From Streptomyces mutabilis (GTDB lineage: Bacteria; Actinomycetota; Actinomycetes; Streptomycetales; Streptomycetaceae): a stretch of DNA of 56,948 bases. The stretch covers positions 1-56,948 of the forward strand of contig NZ_BMTT01000028.1 of assembly GCF_014649815.1 (NCBI RefSeq). The letters are read 5' to 3'. Below, piece by piece: positions 8,548 to 16,135 of this stretch; the stretch's first letter is position 1, and each line of letters begins with the position of its first letter. The translations under genes and the position numbers were made by a program. The notes below the pieces were generated by a model. It was given only the letters and a program-made list of their open reading frames with translations. It searched no databases and had not been told where the DNA came from.

Positions 8548-8961
8548 GCGTGCCGAACAACATGTTCCTGCGGCCTCGGCCGGACAAGTAGTCGACGTGT
8601 TCGCGCGGGTAGCGGCGGGCGGTGTAGGCGCTGGTGTCGATGTAGACGTTCGTGTGCTTGTCGGCCACCGCGACCATTCCCGTGGTCCACGGGTAGCCGA
8701 TGTGACCACACACGTTGGTCAAGTCGGGAAGGTCGAGCGCCACCTGGTCGAGGTAGGGGAGCGGACGGCGGGTCTCCGACGGGCGCAGCGGGCCGGTGTG
8801 CCCGCCCTGAGTGCAGAAGGGACTACCGAGGTCGACGCATGCGGCGTACAGCGGGCAGTACAGCCGGTCAGTGGGCGGAAGCTGCCACAGCCGGGCACGA
8901 TCCGCAGAGCCACGAATCCGCGTTCCTCCACTGCCCGGCACAGCTCTCTCACCACCCGGGC
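8548..8961 (-). pseudogene. Amidohydrolase-2 family fragment, frameshifted and truncated
   Basis: Minus-strand frames recall a TIM-barrel amidohydrolase (amidohydrolase_2 family, which includes decarboxylases). MVRELCRAVEERGFVALRIV lies in one frame. LWQLPPTDRLYCPLYAACVD, DQVALDLPDLTNVCGHIGYP (with the metal-binding His of CGHIG) and NVYIDTSAYTARRYPREHVD lie in the next. The reading stops making sense just after NMLFGT, where the catalytic Asp region should follow, and the N-terminal half is missing. There is at least one internal frameshift near 8895. It cannot encode a working enzyme. Confidence 0.75.
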
Positions 8962-9059
8962 CGGACGGGTCAGGTCTGCGCCGGCCAGATCCCCCGATCG
9001 ATCGCCACGGACGGGTCCTCATCGACTCGCCCGGATCGGCTACGGCGGCGTGGGCGTGG

Positions 9060-9210
9060 ACCATGACGCTTTGATGCCTGCCGTGGCACGCCGAAGCGCG
9101 CCAGGGCTGACCTGGCTGCAGGCCGACCTCGCGGACTTCGAGCAGGCCTCTGCGGGCCGTCGGCTCCGGCTTCGACCTCGTCGTCGCGGAAGCCGACGTC
9201 TCCCGCACCT
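9060..9210 (+). pseudogene. Possible methyltransferase scrap
   Basis: One plus-strand frame gives GLTWLQADLADFEQAS and, after a frame change, GFDLVVAEADVSR. The spacing resembles motifs II-IV of a SAM methyltransferase. The segment is short and frameshifted, and nothing upstream or downstream extends it, so the call is tentative. Confidence 0.3.
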
Positions 9211-9270
9211 CGCACCGTCCGCTTCGCCTCCCAGCGCCGCTGGTTCCTTCCCGCGGTCCCGCCCGAGCCG

Positions 9271-10437
9271 TCACTCCTCGCGCAGGCTCGTCACCAGTTC
9301 GCGCGGCAGGCCATGGGTGTCGTGGAGGTAGCGGAAGTCCTCTTCTCCCAGCGGGCCCCGGAAACGGGGCCGGGCGAGTACCTTCCGGCCGCGTTCCAGG
9401 AGCCGGCGGAACCGACGCTCTTCCTCCAGGAGCAGTCGGCGTACGGGTTCGGTGCCGCCCTCCTGCCGGAAGTGCCCCAGCGTGTGCGAGACGAGTTCGC
9501 CGGGGAGATCGCCGAGTCCGCGTGAGGGGTCGTCCCGCCACAGAACGGTGAGTACCCGGCGCAGGAGGCGCCGCAGCACATAGCCTTGCCCGGTGTTGGC
9601 CGGGCGGACCCCGTCGCCGACGACCACGACGGCCGAACGCAGGTGGTCGCAGACCAGCCGCAACGACGGCTCGTCCAGCGGCCACAGGGCGAGGACGAGA
9701 CGCCGCCATGGTTCGAAGACATCGCACTCGAACACCGACGGCCTGCCCTGCAACAGCGAGGCCAGGCGTTCCAGACCCAAGCCGGTGTCGACGTTGCGCT
9801 GCGGAAGCGGCACGAGGCTGCCGTCGTCGAGGCGACGATGGCGCATCATGACGTGGTTCCACACCTCCACCCAGCGGTCGTCGCGGGTGGGCGTCGAGCG
9901 GGGCGGGGCGTCGCCGGTCCACAGGAAGATCTCCGAGTCGGGTCCGCACGGGCCGACCGGCCCGTTGGACCACCAGTTGTCCTCCACCGTCTCCTCCACG
10001 GGCACACCGCGCTCCTGCCACAGCCGGAGAGAGGAGACGTCGGGCCCGACCTGGTCGTCGCCGCCGAACACGGTGGTGTGCAGCAGGCCCGGATCGACGC
10101 CCAGCCCTTCGGTGAGCAGCCGGTAACCCCAGTCGAGGCTCTGCGGTCCCTCGTAGTCGCCCAGCGACCAGGTGCCGAGCATCTCGAAGACCGTCAGGTG
10201 GGTGCTGTCGCCGACCTCGTCCAGGTCGGTGGTGCGCAGGCACCGCTGCACGTTGACCAGCCGCCGGCCCAGCGGATGGGGGCGGCCCTCCAGATACGGG
10301 GTGAGCGGATGCATGCCGGAGGTGGTGAACAGCACGGGGTCGCCGGGCGGCGGCAGCAGCGTCGAGCCGGTGATCCGGCGATGGCCGTGATCCTCGTAGT
10401 ACTCGACGAACGTACGGATCAGCTGCTCGGTGTTCAT
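9271..10437 (-). CDS. Short alanyl-tRNA synthetase paralogue (catalytic core only)
   Basis: A 388-residue protein corresponding to the N-terminal aminoacylation core of alanyl-tRNA synthetase (class II). Motif 1 region GMHPLTPYLEGRPHPLGRRL, motif 2 region THLTVFEMLGTWSLGDY and motif 3 GLGLERLASLLQG are all present, as is the helical tRNA-recognition part ending at YLHDTHGLPRELV. The editing domain and C-Ala domain of the usual roughly 880-residue enzyme are absent. A housekeeping alaS is expected elsewhere, so this may be a resistance or specialised paralogue. A truncated duplicate is the alternative. ATG at 10437 follows the ribosome site GAAGGAGTCACCTC. Upstream lie a hairpin and a candidate Ala-rich leader peptide (10578-10646), suggesting control by alanyl-tRNA supply. 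Confidence 0.85.
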   Translation of the reverse strand: MNTEQLIRTFVEYYEDHGHRRITGSTLLPPPGDPVLFTTSGMHPLTPYLEGRPHPLGRRLVNVQRCLRTTDLDEVGDSTHLTVFEMLGTWSLGDYEGPQSLDWGYRLLTEGLGVDPGLLHTTVFGGDDQVGPDVSSLRLWQERGVPVEETVEDNWWSNGPVGPCGPDSEIFLWTGDAPPRSTPTRDDRWVEVWNHVMMRHRRLDDGSLVPLPQRNVDTGLGLERLASLLQGRPSVFECDVFEPWRRLVLALWPLDEPSLRLVCDHLRSAVVVVGDGVRPANTGQGYVLRRLLRRVLTVLWRDDPSRGLGDLPGELVSHTLGHFRQEGGTEPVRRLLLEEERRFRRLLERGRKVLARPRFRGPLGEEDFRYLHDTHGLPRELVTSLREE

Positions 10438-10531
10438 GAGGTGACTCCTTCGCGTCGCGGCAAGAGAGGCACCGGAGAACGGGACCGCGCGATCGTCGCA
10501 GCGAGGCGAAGGGTGACAGAGCACCACGTGG

Positions 10532-10562
10532 CCATCGGCGGGCCGTTTCCGGTCGCCGATGG
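10532..10562 (-). promoter_or_regulatory. Hairpin between leader peptide and AlaRS paralogue
   Basis: Perfect 9-bp arms CCATCGGCG (10532-10540) and CGCCGATGG (10554-10562) with a 13-base loop. It lies 15 bases beyond the leader-peptide stop and about 95 bases before the AlaRS-paralogue start. This is the position expected for an attenuator or anti-terminator element; no U-tract is visible. Confidence 0.45.
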
Positions 10563-10577
10563 GGGGAGGGAGGAAGG

Positions 10578-10646
10578 TCAGGCGGCGGCAACCGGCGAGC
10601 TGGTCGCTCGCGCGGTCATGAAGACGCTTCGCCCGATGATGTGCAT
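10578..10646 (-). CDS. Candidate Ala-rich leader peptide of the AlaRS paralogue
   Basis: A 22-codon frame encoding MHIIGRSVFMTARATSSPVA followed by two more Ala and a stop. The last three sense codons are GCC GCC GCC, and 5 of 22 residues are Ala. The ATG lies 6 bases after a -10-like TACCTT (minus strand, 10653-10658), so the transcript would be leaderless with the peptide at its 5' end. A stable hairpin follows and then the AlaRS-paralogue gene. By analogy with amino-acid biosynthesis attenuators, ribosome stalling at the Ala run could control the downstream gene. The codons, promoter element and hairpin are seen; the mechanism is inferred. Confidence 0.45.
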   Translation of the reverse strand: MHIIGRSVFMTARATSSPVAAA

Positions 10647-10652
10647 GGCCCC

Positions 10653-10658
10653 AAGGTA
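10653..10658 (-). promoter_or_regulatory. -10 element for the AlaRS-paralogue unit
   Basis: Minus-strand TACCTT fits the Streptomyces TANNNT pattern and lies 6 bases before the leader-peptide ATG. No good -35 hexamer is recognisable at 17-18 bases, so the promoter may be weak or use an alternative sigma factor. Confidence 0.4.
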
Positions 10659-10939
10659 ACGCACCCTGTCGCACGAGGCACGTGCTTAATTCAGGACTGC
10701 GGGACCTTCCTACGTCGACGCCCGTGCTCGCCGCGGCCCACGGAACCGCGGCTCCCACTGCGGTGCGCTCGCGGCCAAACCCCGCAGCAGGACGGGTTCG
10801 CCGGCGAACGGTGCGCTCGCACCGCCGACGGGCGGACGGCCGGGGGTCGTACCGGACGGCGGCCCCGGCCGGCGACCCGCGTCGGCCAAAAGGGTCCGGG
10901 ACCACATCACGTCCCCGGCGGCACTGAGAAGGTACGTCC

Positions 10940-11686
10940 ATGACGACACCCGCAGAACTGGTCCGTTCCCTCGTCCGCACCCGGGCCTCGCTCGACGGGG
11001 AGGAAGTCACGTACTGGTGGACCGGCGACGTGTACTCGTGGGCCCCGGACGAGCCCCACGAGCGCCTCTTCGGCTTCGAAGGGCTCAACGTCGCACGTCT
11101 CGTCCAGGACACCGAGGACGGCCCGGACGCCTACCGGCTGCTCACCCGTGAGGCCGCCTTGTACCTGGACCCCAACACCCGCGAGATTCTGGAGACCTGG
11201 CGGGACCTGCCGGTGGTACACGTATGGAACGACCCGGCCAATCAGAAGTGGCGCCCCTTCCCGGTCCCGGTCACCGAACTCGGTGAACTGGTCTGTTTCA
11301 GCCTGGAGATCCCACTCGCCTACCCCTCGCCCCTGCCGGTCGCCGAGTATCCCGTCCACTCGGCCGGCGACACGTACAAGGCGCTGGAGTGCTTCCAGTT
11401 CTTCGCCCGCCGCTCCGACCTGGCGGGACGGGCACCCAGCGTCCCGGCCACCATGTCGTGGACCCGGATGTCCCCGTGGCTGCCGTGGATGGCGCGCGGG
11501 CAGCGACCCGGCGGCCTCACGTTCCACTGCCGAGGCCGCAAGCTCGGCTCGTACGCCGAAGTCCCCGAACGCACCCGCGCGTACGTCGCCGACCACCACC
11601 CCGAGTTCGCCCACGCCCCGAAGATCTGGACCGAGCCGAACGAAACCAGTTGGACCTACTTCCGCAGGCTGCACCCGCCGAAGTAG
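10940..11686 (+). CDS. DUF1838 family protein
   Basis: A 248-residue protein assigned to DUF1838, a family of unknown function sometimes linked to secondary-metabolite loci. Family-like features are the start SLVRTRASLDGEEVTYWWTG, the central VHVWNDPANQKWRPFPVPV, MSWTRMSPWLPWM, and the C-terminal PNETSWTYFRRLHPP. There is no signal peptide or membrane segment. ATG 10940 is preceded by GAGAAGGTACGTCC, an acceptable ribosome site. It is transcribed away from the AlaRS-paralogue unit, and about 500 bases separate the two coding regions. The gene appears intact. Confidence 0.8.
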   Translation: MTTPAELVRSLVRTRASLDGEEVTYWWTGDVYSWAPDEPHERLFGFEGLNVARLVQDTEDGPDAYRLLTREAALYLDPNTREILETWRDLPVVHVWNDPANQKWRPFPVPVTELGELVCFSLEIPLAYPSPLPVAEYPVHSAGDTYKALECFQFFARRSDLAGRAPSVPATMSWTRMSPWLPWMARGQRPGGLTFHCRGRKLGSYAEVPERTRAYVADHHPEFAHAPKIWTEPNETSWTYFRRLHPPK

Positions 11687-11863
11687 CCGCGAAGCCGCCG
11701 GCCGCGGATTCCTCCCGGCGAGACGGCTGTGCCCGCGGCGCCCCCAACCGTACGACCCGGAGCCCGGACCTCCCGGACTTCGTCCGCCAATCATCCACCG
11801 TCCTCTCGGCACTCACCTCGGCCGCGAGGGTTCGGCGACGGAGTGGACCGGACCGGAGGAAAG

Positions 11864-12741
11864 ATGTCCCCGAAGAGCAAGAGAACCCGCGCCGCGCTGG
11901 CTGCCCTGGTCGTAGCCGCCGGCACCCTGGGGACGGCGGGAGCTGCGCAGGTGGAGCAGTCGCATCGCGGGCAACAGCAGCACCAGCAGCGGCCGAGCCT
12001 GTTCGAGCGCACCGCCACCTACCTGGTCCTCCAGAACCGTCCGGCCGATGAGGACGCGGAGGCCGGGTCCGTCGCGGAGATGTCCTCGGTCAGCGAGGAC
12101 GGCCGCACCCTCGTCTACAACGACGCGGTGGCCCGCCGGATCGGCTTCCTGGACATCGCCGACCCCGACCGCCCGCGCGGCTTGGGCACCCTGTCACTGG
12201 ATCAGCTCGGCGACGCCGAGGACGAGCCGACCTCGGTGACCGTGGTCGGCCAGTACGTCCTGGTGGTCGTCGACACCAGCGCCGGCCATGCCCAGCCCTC
12301 CGGACGGCTCGACGTCGTCTCGCTGCGCGACCGCAAGCGGGTGGCGAGCTTCGACCTCGGCGGGCAGCCCGACTCCATCGCCCTCAGCAAGGACAAGCGG
12401 TACGCCGCGATCGCGATCGAGAACGAGCGGGACGAGGAGGCGACCCCGCCCGGCCGCGACGAGGGCGACCTGCCGCAGACACCGGCCGGCTTCGTGCAGA
12501 TCCTCGACCTGGGCCGAGGCGCAACTCCCGCGCAACGGCGGACCCGGAAGGTCCCGCTGACCATGGCCGACGGCCGGGCGCTGCCCGTGCTCGCCAAGGC
12601 GTCCATCAGCGAACCGACGGACCCTGAGCCGGAGTACGCCTCGATCAACAGCCGCAACCAGCTCGCGGTGACGCTGCAGAGAACAACGGTGTCGCTCTCA
12701 TCGACCTGCGGCACACTGACAGCTCTGTCTCTTCCAGTTCG
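11864..12741 (+). pseudogene. Secreted beta-propeller / phytase-esterase-like protein, frameshifted and truncated
   Basis: The first 270 residues read as a secreted protein. It has a signal peptide (MSPKSKRTRAALAALVVAAG, cleavage after the Ala-rich segment), then propeller-type repeats such as SVSEDGRTLVYNDAVARRIG, GRLDVVSLRDRKRVASFDLG and GFVQILDLG. EPEYASINSRNQLAVTLQ is typical of the esterase-like-activity-of-phytase family. At about 12,679 a single base is missing; the next frame continues ENNGVALIDLRHTDSSVS and is then lost at the border of the ISL3-like element at 12,742. Relatives continue well beyond this point. ATG 11864 has a strong GGAGGAAAG site. It is probably dead. Confidence 0.75.
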
Positions 12742-12764
12742 GGTTCTGGCTCGCTTCCCGTGAA
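12742..12764 (+). repeat. Left inverted repeat of ISL3-like element
   Basis: Twenty-three bases starting GGTTCTGGCTCGCTT. Twenty-two match the complement of 14426-14448, with one C/T difference at position 16. Confidence 0.75.
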
Positions 12765-12862
12765 GCGCGCACGCTGAGTGACGATTGACGCTCGGATCGA
12801 CCTTCGGGAACTTGCCTGAAAATGACCAGTGCCGATCTTGGTGTGGCCGACAGTGCGGCGTC

Positions 12863-13872
12863 GTGGATGAGACGTTGCTCCGGCTGGAGGAGCTGTTGTT
12901 CCCGTCCATCGCGGACGTGGCGGTGCTGTCGGTGGACGTGAACGACGAGGCGATAAGCATCGGGGCCCGAAGTACGGCGGCTGGGGCAGCGTGTCCTGAC
13001 TGCGGGAGCCGATCGAGTCGAGTACACAGCTCCTACCTGCGGATTCCCGCCGACGTGCCCAGTGCGGGACGGCGGGTGGTCCTCTGCCTTCGGGTCCGCA
13101 GGTTCTTCTGTCCGGACGATTCATGCGGACGGCGGACGTTCGTCGAGCAGATGTCAGGGCTGACCCGGCGGCACAGCAGGTGGACGGAGCGGTTGCGTTC
13201 GACGCTTGTTGCGATCGGGCTCGCCCTCGCTGGCCGGGCCGGTGCCCGGATGGCACGGGTCTTCGGGGTGTCCGTCAGCCGCAGCGCGGTGTTGCGGTTG
13301 CTCGACGCGTTGCCTGACCCGGAGACGCCGGCCCCACGGGTGGTCGGCGTTGATGAGTACGCCATGCGCAAAGGCCGCGTCTACGGGACTGTTCTGGTCG
13401 ATGTCGAGACCCGACGGCCGGTTGATCTGTTGCCCGATCGGGAGGCGTCGACCCTGGCCAAGTGGCTGGCGAAGCGCCCCGGAATCGAGGTCGTGTGCCG
13501 GGATCGAGCTCCGTTCTTCGCAGAAGGTGCCACAGCTGGGGCGCCTCAGGCGGTCCAAGTTGCTGATCGGTGGCACCTTTGGCACAACCTCTGGGAGGCC
13601 GCTGAACGGTGCGTCGCCGATCACCGAGCTTGCCTACGGGGCACGGCGCCCGAGCCACCCCGCCCGGTTGAGCCCGATGCCCCCACGGACAGCTCTGGCT
13701 CGCCGTGGCCCACCGGCCACCGGTTCGCCAACCGGACTCGGGCCAACCACGCGGCCGTCCACGCGCTGCTCGCCGCCGGGGGCATGTCAACCGGATCAAG
13801 ATGCTCAAACGGCAGATGTTCGGCCGAGCCGGATTCCTGCTCCTCCGAAAGCGAGTACTGCTCTACAGGTGA
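12863..13872 (+). pseudogene. ISL3-family transposase with internal deletion
   Basis: The N-terminal 300 residues are intact. They include the zinc-binding region ([20 protein letters not shown], then [19 protein letters not shown]), the helix-turn-helix region, and two of the three DDE acidic residues in [19 protein letters not shown] and [13 protein letters not shown]. At about 13,785 the frame jumps directly to the C-terminal end ([20 protein letters not shown] then RKRVLLYR and stop) in a different frame. About 100 residues, including the third catalytic Glu that normally precedes HVNRIK, are lost. The start is taken as GTG 12863. The copy is not autonomous. Confidence 0.85.
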
Positions 13873-13880
13873 CCGACGCG

Positions 13881-14348
13881 TCAGGACGGATGTCCCGCTG
13901 GCTCGTACCGCTCATCGATTCGGCGAGGAGCCACGCCGAGAACCAAGTTCTCCATGGCGTGAGGCACCGGTCCGAAACTGCCAATCCAGGTTTCGACGAG
14001 ATAGATCACGCCCTCTTCGTCGATACCCAGGAAGAACCGGCCGTGGTCCAGCTCACCGAGCGGGTAGAGATGGCGCCCGATCGCTTCGCCCCACTCCGTG
14101 AATCGATCATCCTCGCCCCAGGCCAGCTCGGGGTCCAGCTCGAACGGCGTGCGTGCACAGCTGATCCCTGGTCCGCTGACGTTCACAGTCAAACCGCCGA
14201 ACTCTTGCAGGAAGGCTTCCGCAGCGTCGTGCATGGCGAGGCCGACTCCTTCGAACATGGATCGCCAGCGGGCCGTGTCTACCTTCCGTCTAGGCGTCCA
14301 GCCCGACGCCTCCAACACCTCATCTACCTCTGGCGACCAGCTACTCAT
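13881..14348 (-). CDS. SUKH-3 family immunity-like protein
   Basis: A 155-residue soluble protein of the SUKH (SMI1/KNR4) superfamily, SUKH-3 group. It has [15 protein letters not shown] at the N-terminus, [20 protein letters not shown] in the middle, and the characteristic [20 protein letters not shown] followed by [20 protein letters not shown]. In polymorphic toxin systems SUKH proteins neutralise nuclease or deaminase toxins, and orphan copies are common in Streptomyces. Here it lies between the inverted repeats of an ISL3-like element, 8 bases from the transposase end and on the opposite strand. No toxin gene is seen. Start ATG 14348; ribosome-site signal is weak. Confidence 0.8.
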   Translation of the reverse strand: MSSWSPEVDEVLEASGWTPRRKVDTARWRSMFEGVGLAMHDAAEAFLQEFGGLTVNVSGPGISCARTPFELDPELAWGEDDRFTEWGEAIGRHLYPLGELDHGRFFLGIDEEGVIYLVETWIGSFGPVPHAMENLVLGVAPRRIDERYEPAGHPS

Positions 14349-14425
14349 CTGGGGCCCCGACTCCTCAGCTAGGGGTGAGCAGTGATCATCTCAGCAGCCG
14401 ACGTCACTGAACAGCGTGTGACCGG

Positions 14426-14448
14426 TTCACGGAAAGCGAGCCAGAACC
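14426..14448 (-). repeat. Right inverted repeat of ISL3-like element
   Basis: The complement reads GGTTCTGGCTCGCTTTCCGT and on to GAA, pairing with 12742-12764. The match continues imperfectly inward (CACGCTG and AGTGACG are shared). Confidence 0.75.
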
Positions 14449-14505
14449 CAGTTCCGACAGCTCTTGTCGCGGTCAGCCCAGGGGGACGAGTTCGCAGGCC
14501 CGCCC

Positions 14506-15075
14506 TCAGACCCGGGTGAGCTCGGCGGCACCGAAGGAGACGTCGAAACGGTCGCACCAGACACTCACACTGGTGTAGCGGGACGGGTCGACGCCGGCCG
14601 GTACCGTGTAGTTCTGGTTGCCCTTGTTCCCCTTGAGCTTCCCGAGACTGACGTAGTTGCCGTCGTCGAACACGTGCCAGCCGGCCGTCCCTCGCTTCAC
14701 CGGCGCGTCGGTCAACCACACCCGCAGGTCCGGACCGTTGCTCGTATCGAGGTTCTCGACACGCACGATGTGGGAGCCGTCGGTGAGCCGCACCAGTTTC
14801 ACCGTTCCCGAGGTCGCGTGCTCGTGGCTGATCAGCCCGCCGCTCGCCAGGGTCACCGGTCCGGCCGAGGCCGGCGTGGAAGGCGTGGCAGCGGACGGCT
14901 CCCCAGCGGACGGCCGCAGTGGAGAAGCGGTCCCGGGCAGTGCCTCGTCGACGGTCTTTTCTTGCCACAGCTTCCACGGCTGAAACCAGTAGGATCCGAA
15001 ACCGCCCACGGCGACAGCCACGGTCAGCGCCCCGATCACCCATGGTCTGACCAGCACCCCACGAAGACGTCCCAT
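14506..15075 (-). CDS. Membrane-anchored DM13-domain protein
   Basis: A 189-residue protein. It has one N-terminal membrane anchor (VLVRPWVIGALTVAVAVGGF), a Pro/Ser/Ala-rich linker (about residues 50-75) and a C-terminal DM13 domain of about 110 residues. The domain includes GGLISHEHATSGTVKLVRLT, RVENLDTSNGPDLRVWLTDA and YTSVSVWCDRFDVSFGAAEL with its conserved Cys. DM13 domains are proposed to carry out electron transfer through that Cys; here the domain faces outside. ATG 15075 follows the ribosome site GGGAGGGGCGC. It diverges from a response regulator/histidine kinase pair, the usual sign that the pair controls it. Gene intact. Confidence 0.85.
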   Translation of the reverse strand: MGRLRGVLVRPWVIGALTVAVAVGGFGSYWFQPWKLWQEKTVDEALPGTASPLRPSAGEPSAATPSTPASAGPVTLASGGLISHEHATSGTVKLVRLTDGSHIVRVENLDTSNGPDLRVWLTDAPVKRGTAGWHVFDDGNYVSLGKLKGNKGNQNYTVPAGVDPSRYTSVSVWCDRFDVSFGAAELTRV

Positions 15076-15369
15076 TGCGCCCCTCCCGACCGAAAGTCGT
15101 TGACTCGGGACCATTCAATGCGAGAACCGGCCGGCACGGGCCATCCGGCAGATGACGAAAGTCTTACGCTCCCAACGACACCGATTGGGGACACTGGCCG
15201 GGAGCGGTGGTGCGCGCGGGACGACGCGGTCGACCTGGAGGTGCTGCGGCCCGACCCTACGAGCGCAAATCTCGCAAGCAGGACTTCTGCTCCTTACGAA
15301 ACGAGGACGTCACGGCGCGGGCAGCCCTCGGCGACGACACCCGCATGCGTGCGGTGCGAGGCTGGGCTC
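15076..15369. other. Divergent intergenic region, DM13 gene and two-component system
   Basis: About 290 bases holding the promoters of both directions. I see no convincing operator repeat or RNA gene. Confidence 0.4.
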
Positions 15370-16134
15370 ATGCAGCAGCCCCACGAGTCCGCCTCCGCGG
15401 ATGTGTACCCCGGTCGGTCCCCGGATGTGCCGCCCTCGACCGGTCCTGCCCGGATCCTGGTCGTCGACGACGACCCCACGGTCGCGGAGGTCGTCGCCGG
15501 ATACCTGGTACGCGCGGGTCACGTCGTCGACCGGGCCGACGACGGCCCCGCCGCGCTCGGCCGAGCCGCCGCGCACTGGCCGGACCTGGTGGTCCTGGAC
15601 CTCATGCTGCCCGGCATGGACGGTCTCGAGGTGTGTCGGCGGATACGCGGCGCGGGACCCGTGCCGGTCATCATGTTGACTGCTCGTGGTGAGGAGGACG
15701 ACCGGATCCTGGGCCTGGAGGTCGGTGCCGACGACTACGTGACCAAGCCGTTCAGTCCGCGTGAGCTGGTGCTGAGGGTCGAGTCGGTCCTGCGCCGTAC
15801 CCGGCCGGCCGCGGCGCCGCGCCCGCCGTCCGCGGCCGGCCTGACCGTCGACCCCACTGCCCGCAGGGCCACCAAGGACGGCGCCGAACTGGCCCTGACC
15901 CTGCGCGAGTTCGACCTGCTCGCCTTCTTCCTCCGGCACCCGGGGCGGGCCTTCGCCAGGGAGGAGTTGATGCGCGAGGTGTGGGGCTGGGACTTCGGCG
16001 ACCTGTCCACCGTCACCGTCCACGTACGGCGGTTGCGCGGCAAGGTCGAGGAGGACCCGGCCCGGCCCCGGCTGATACAGACGGTGTGGGGCGTGGGCTA
16101 CCGCTTCGACCCTGCCGGGCGGGAGGCGAACTGA
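15370..16134 (+). CDS. OmpR/PhoB-type response regulator
   Basis: A 254-residue response regulator. The receiver domain spans about residues 28-142: acidic pocket VVDDDP, phospho-acceptor Asp77 in VVLDLMLPGMDG, the conserved Thr/Ser site in IMLTARGEEDD, and Lys in DDYVTKPFSPREL. A winged-helix DNA-binding domain follows (about 155-250) with LTLREFDLLAFFLRHPGRAF and TVTVHVRRLRGKVE plus WGVGYRF. Start ATG 15370 gives a short Pro-rich tail before the receiver; longer upstream extensions are not domain-like. The next gene starts one base after the stop, so translational coupling with the kinase is likely. Confidence 0.92.
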   Translation: MQQPHESASADVYPGRSPDVPPSTGPARILVVDDDPTVAEVVAGYLVRAGHVVDRADDGPAALGRAAAHWPDLVVLDLMLPGMDGLEVCRRIRGAGPVPVIMLTARGEEDDRILGLEVGADDYVTKPFSPRELVLRVESVLRRTRPAAAPRPPSAAGLTVDPTARRATKDGAELALTLREFDLLAFFLRHPGRAFAREELMREVWGWDFGDLSTVTVHVRRLRGKVEEDPARPRLIQTVWGVGYRFDPAGREAN

Positions 16135-16135
16135 C

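Larger units (their letters stand above)
12742..14448. mobile_element. ISL3-like element carrying a SUKH-3 gene
   Basis: About 1.7 kb bounded by imperfect inverted repeats: GGTTCTGGCTCGCTTCCCGT on the left and, on the other strand at the right end, GGTTCTGGCTCGCTTTCCGT. Similarity continues for about 40 bases. The GGTTCT tip fits ISL3-type ends. Inside are a broken ISL3 transposase on the plus strand and, tail-to-tail with it, a SUKH-3 gene on the minus strand. The 8-base flanks (CCAGTTCG and CAGTTCCG) are similar but not an exact target duplication. Confidence 0.7.

Noticed and set aside
10440-11112. An N-terminal extension of the AlaRS paralogue up to 11,112
   Set aside because: The frame is open, but the extension is Arg/Pro-rich and overlaps the DUF1838 gene. 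The conserved AlaRS start MNTEQLIRTFVEYY with a strong ribosome site is at 10,437.
12734-14456. An 8-base target-site duplication around the ISL3-like element
   Set aside because: The flanks CCAGTTCG and CAGTTCCG are similar only after shifting by a base, so no true duplication can be claimed.
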